Of a DNA stretch of 6,452 nt, positions 5,922 to 6,452 are shown piece after piece. This DNA is from Tannerella sp. (GTDB lineage: Bacteria > Bacteroidota > Bacteroidia > Bacteroidales > Tannerellaceae). The stretch is taken from positions 1 through 6,452 of the forward strand of contig JAITDQ010000220.1 of assembly GCA_031282485.1 (NCBI GenBank), given 5' to 3'. Positions within the stretch are counted from its first letter, which is position 1. The number at the start of each line of letters is the position of its first letter. The notes under the pieces were generated by a model. The model searched no databases. It was not told the origin of the DNA and was given only the letters and a program-made list of their open reading frames with translations. The translations under genes were made by a program, and so were the position numbers.

Positions 5922-6394
5922 GGATTAACAATATTATTACAACGAAGCTCGGGAATACCAAAATTGCCATGCAGATTGCAGGAGGTGTTTGTCAACCGAA
6001 CAAAAACCTCATGCAGGCGTGCAGGAAGTGCTTGCATGCGAACAACGACCTCATGCAGACGTGCAGGAGGTGCTTGCACGCGAACAACGACCTCGTGCAG
6101 GCTGCAGGAAGTGTTTGCACACGAACAACGACCCCGTGCAGACGTGCAGGAGGTGTTTGCACACCAACAACGACCTCATGCAGACGTACAGGAAGTGTTT
6201 GCACGCGAAAAACAACCTCGTGCAGGCTGCAGGAAGTGTTTGCACACGAACAACAACCTCGTGCAGGCTGCAGGACGTTTTTGCACACAAACAACGACCC
6301 CGTGCAGGCGTGCAAGACGTTTTTACACACGAACAACGACTTCCTGCAGGCGTGCAGGACGTTTTATCATATAATCTTAACAGTAAATATTTAA
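5918..6394 (+). CDS. Doubtful ORF through the minisatellite
   Basis: The ATG overlaps the stop of the 5541 ORF (ATGA), an arrangement that allows translational coupling. The 158-residue product starts MRINNIITTKLGNTKIA and then is made almost wholly of repeats. The repeat peptide changes along the protein because 41-nt units shift the frame: first MQ-x-CR-x-CLHANNDL units, then CRRAG-x-VCT-x-TTT units, then HEQQPRAG. Plain peptide repeats under selection would normally keep one frame, so this argues against a conserved protein. The other two forward frames are equally open. It is listed because the overlapping start and the absence of stops are real observations. The array may simply be non-coding. 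Confidence 0.2.
   Translation: MRINNIITTKLGNTKIAMQIAGGVCQPNKNLMQACRKCLHANNDLMQTCRRCLHANNDLVQAAGSVCTRTTTPCRRAGGVCTPTTTSCRRTGSVCTRKTTSCRLQEVFAHEQQPRAGCRTFLHTNNDPVQACKTFLHTNNDFLQACRTFYHIILTVNI
5969..6366. repeat. Minisatellite of 41/42-nt units, about 9.5 copies
   Basis: Units begin at 5969, 6011, 6053, 6095, 6136, 6178, 6220, 6261 and 6302, with a partial unit from 6344. Six full units are 42 nt; those at 6095, 6220 and 6261 are 41 nt, having GGCTGCAGG where the longer form has GGCGTGCAGG. The plan of one unit is RTGCAG-(A/G)CG-TGCAGGA-RGTG, then TTTGCACRCGAA, then CAACGACCTC. Adjacent units are most alike; GACGTTTTT, for example, marks only the last three, consistent with growth by slippage or unequal exchange. 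Across each unit boundary runs a dyad ACCTC-n-TGCA-n(3-4)-TGCA-n-GAGGT. There are no unique spacers, so this is not a CRISPR array. Confidence 0.95.
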
Positions 6395-6419
6395 TTACAA
6401 ACCCATTAATTTTAAAACT

Positions 6420-6452
6420 ATGAAACAGATAGTTCAAATCACAGTAAAAAGA
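6420..6452 (+). CDS. Start of an unidentified gene (cut by window end)
   Basis: An ATG at 6420 after an AT-rich leader (CATTAATTTTAAAACT) opens a frame MKQIVQITVKR that runs off the window. The leader looks like those of other Bacteroidetes genes and has no Shine-Dalgarno sequence. Eleven residues are too few to assign a family; the alternating hydrophobic pattern suggests a beta strand. It lies 54 nt after the minisatellite, so the array would be its upstream region. Confidence 0.5.
   Translation, partial: MKQIVQITVKR

Noticed and set aside
5969..6366. Possible CRISPR array
   Set aside because: The whole 41/42-nt unit is repeated, including the part that would be the spacer, and there are no unique spacers or cas genes.
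5992..6437. Two long minus-strand ORFs across the minisatellite
   Set aside because: They arise from a stop-poor repeat unit, have no promoter or family resemblance, and lie antisense to the array.

Overview
The window looks like chromosomal DNA of a Bacteroidales bacterium (phylum Bacteroidota). The evidence is a DUF4831-type exported protein, a DUF3467 protein, an ornithine carbamoyltransferase of the N-succinylornithine type known from Bacteroides, and several matches to the Bacteroidetes sigma factor -7 box TAnnTTTG with almost no Shine-Dalgarno sequences. I cannot name the genus.

Left part (1-4392) is compact and housekeeping-like. It holds the 3' end of nadD (NAD synthesis, plus strand). 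A minus-strand pair follows, in which a DUF4831 exported protein is transcribed ahead of a POT/PTR2 proton-coupled peptide transporter with a 12-nt gap. Next comes a divergently transcribed DUF3467 gene. A minus-strand argF'-like gene (arginine synthesis) converges on the DUF3467 gene. The DUF4831/DUF3467 intergenic region holds divergent promoter-like boxes overlapped by a perfect 9-bp inverted repeat.

Middle part (4393-5540) is sparse and AT-rich and looks like an accessory or decaying zone. A 40-codon ORF lies 3 nt ahead of a 61-codon fragment of a GNAT acetyltransferase, possibly the remains of a toxin-antitoxin-like pair. A good promoter-like site then precedes a short ORF that runs into an uninterrupted (AC)40 microsatellite, which is exceptional for a bacterial chromosome. 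Both alternative frames beyond the tract stay open for more than 270 nt, so slippage would swap the C-terminus. Three 21-nt direct repeats and four heptamers follow.

Right part (5541-6452) holds an unrecognised 126-residue ORF, then a minisatellite of about nine and a half 41/42-nt units with an internal dyad and no stop codon in any forward frame, then the first 11 codons of another gene. Four classes of repeat within about 1.2 kb make 5155-6366 the part most worth a second look. The best candidate for something undescribed is a hypervariable, possibly phase-variable, locus there. No CRISPR array, rRNA, tRNA or intact mobile element was found.
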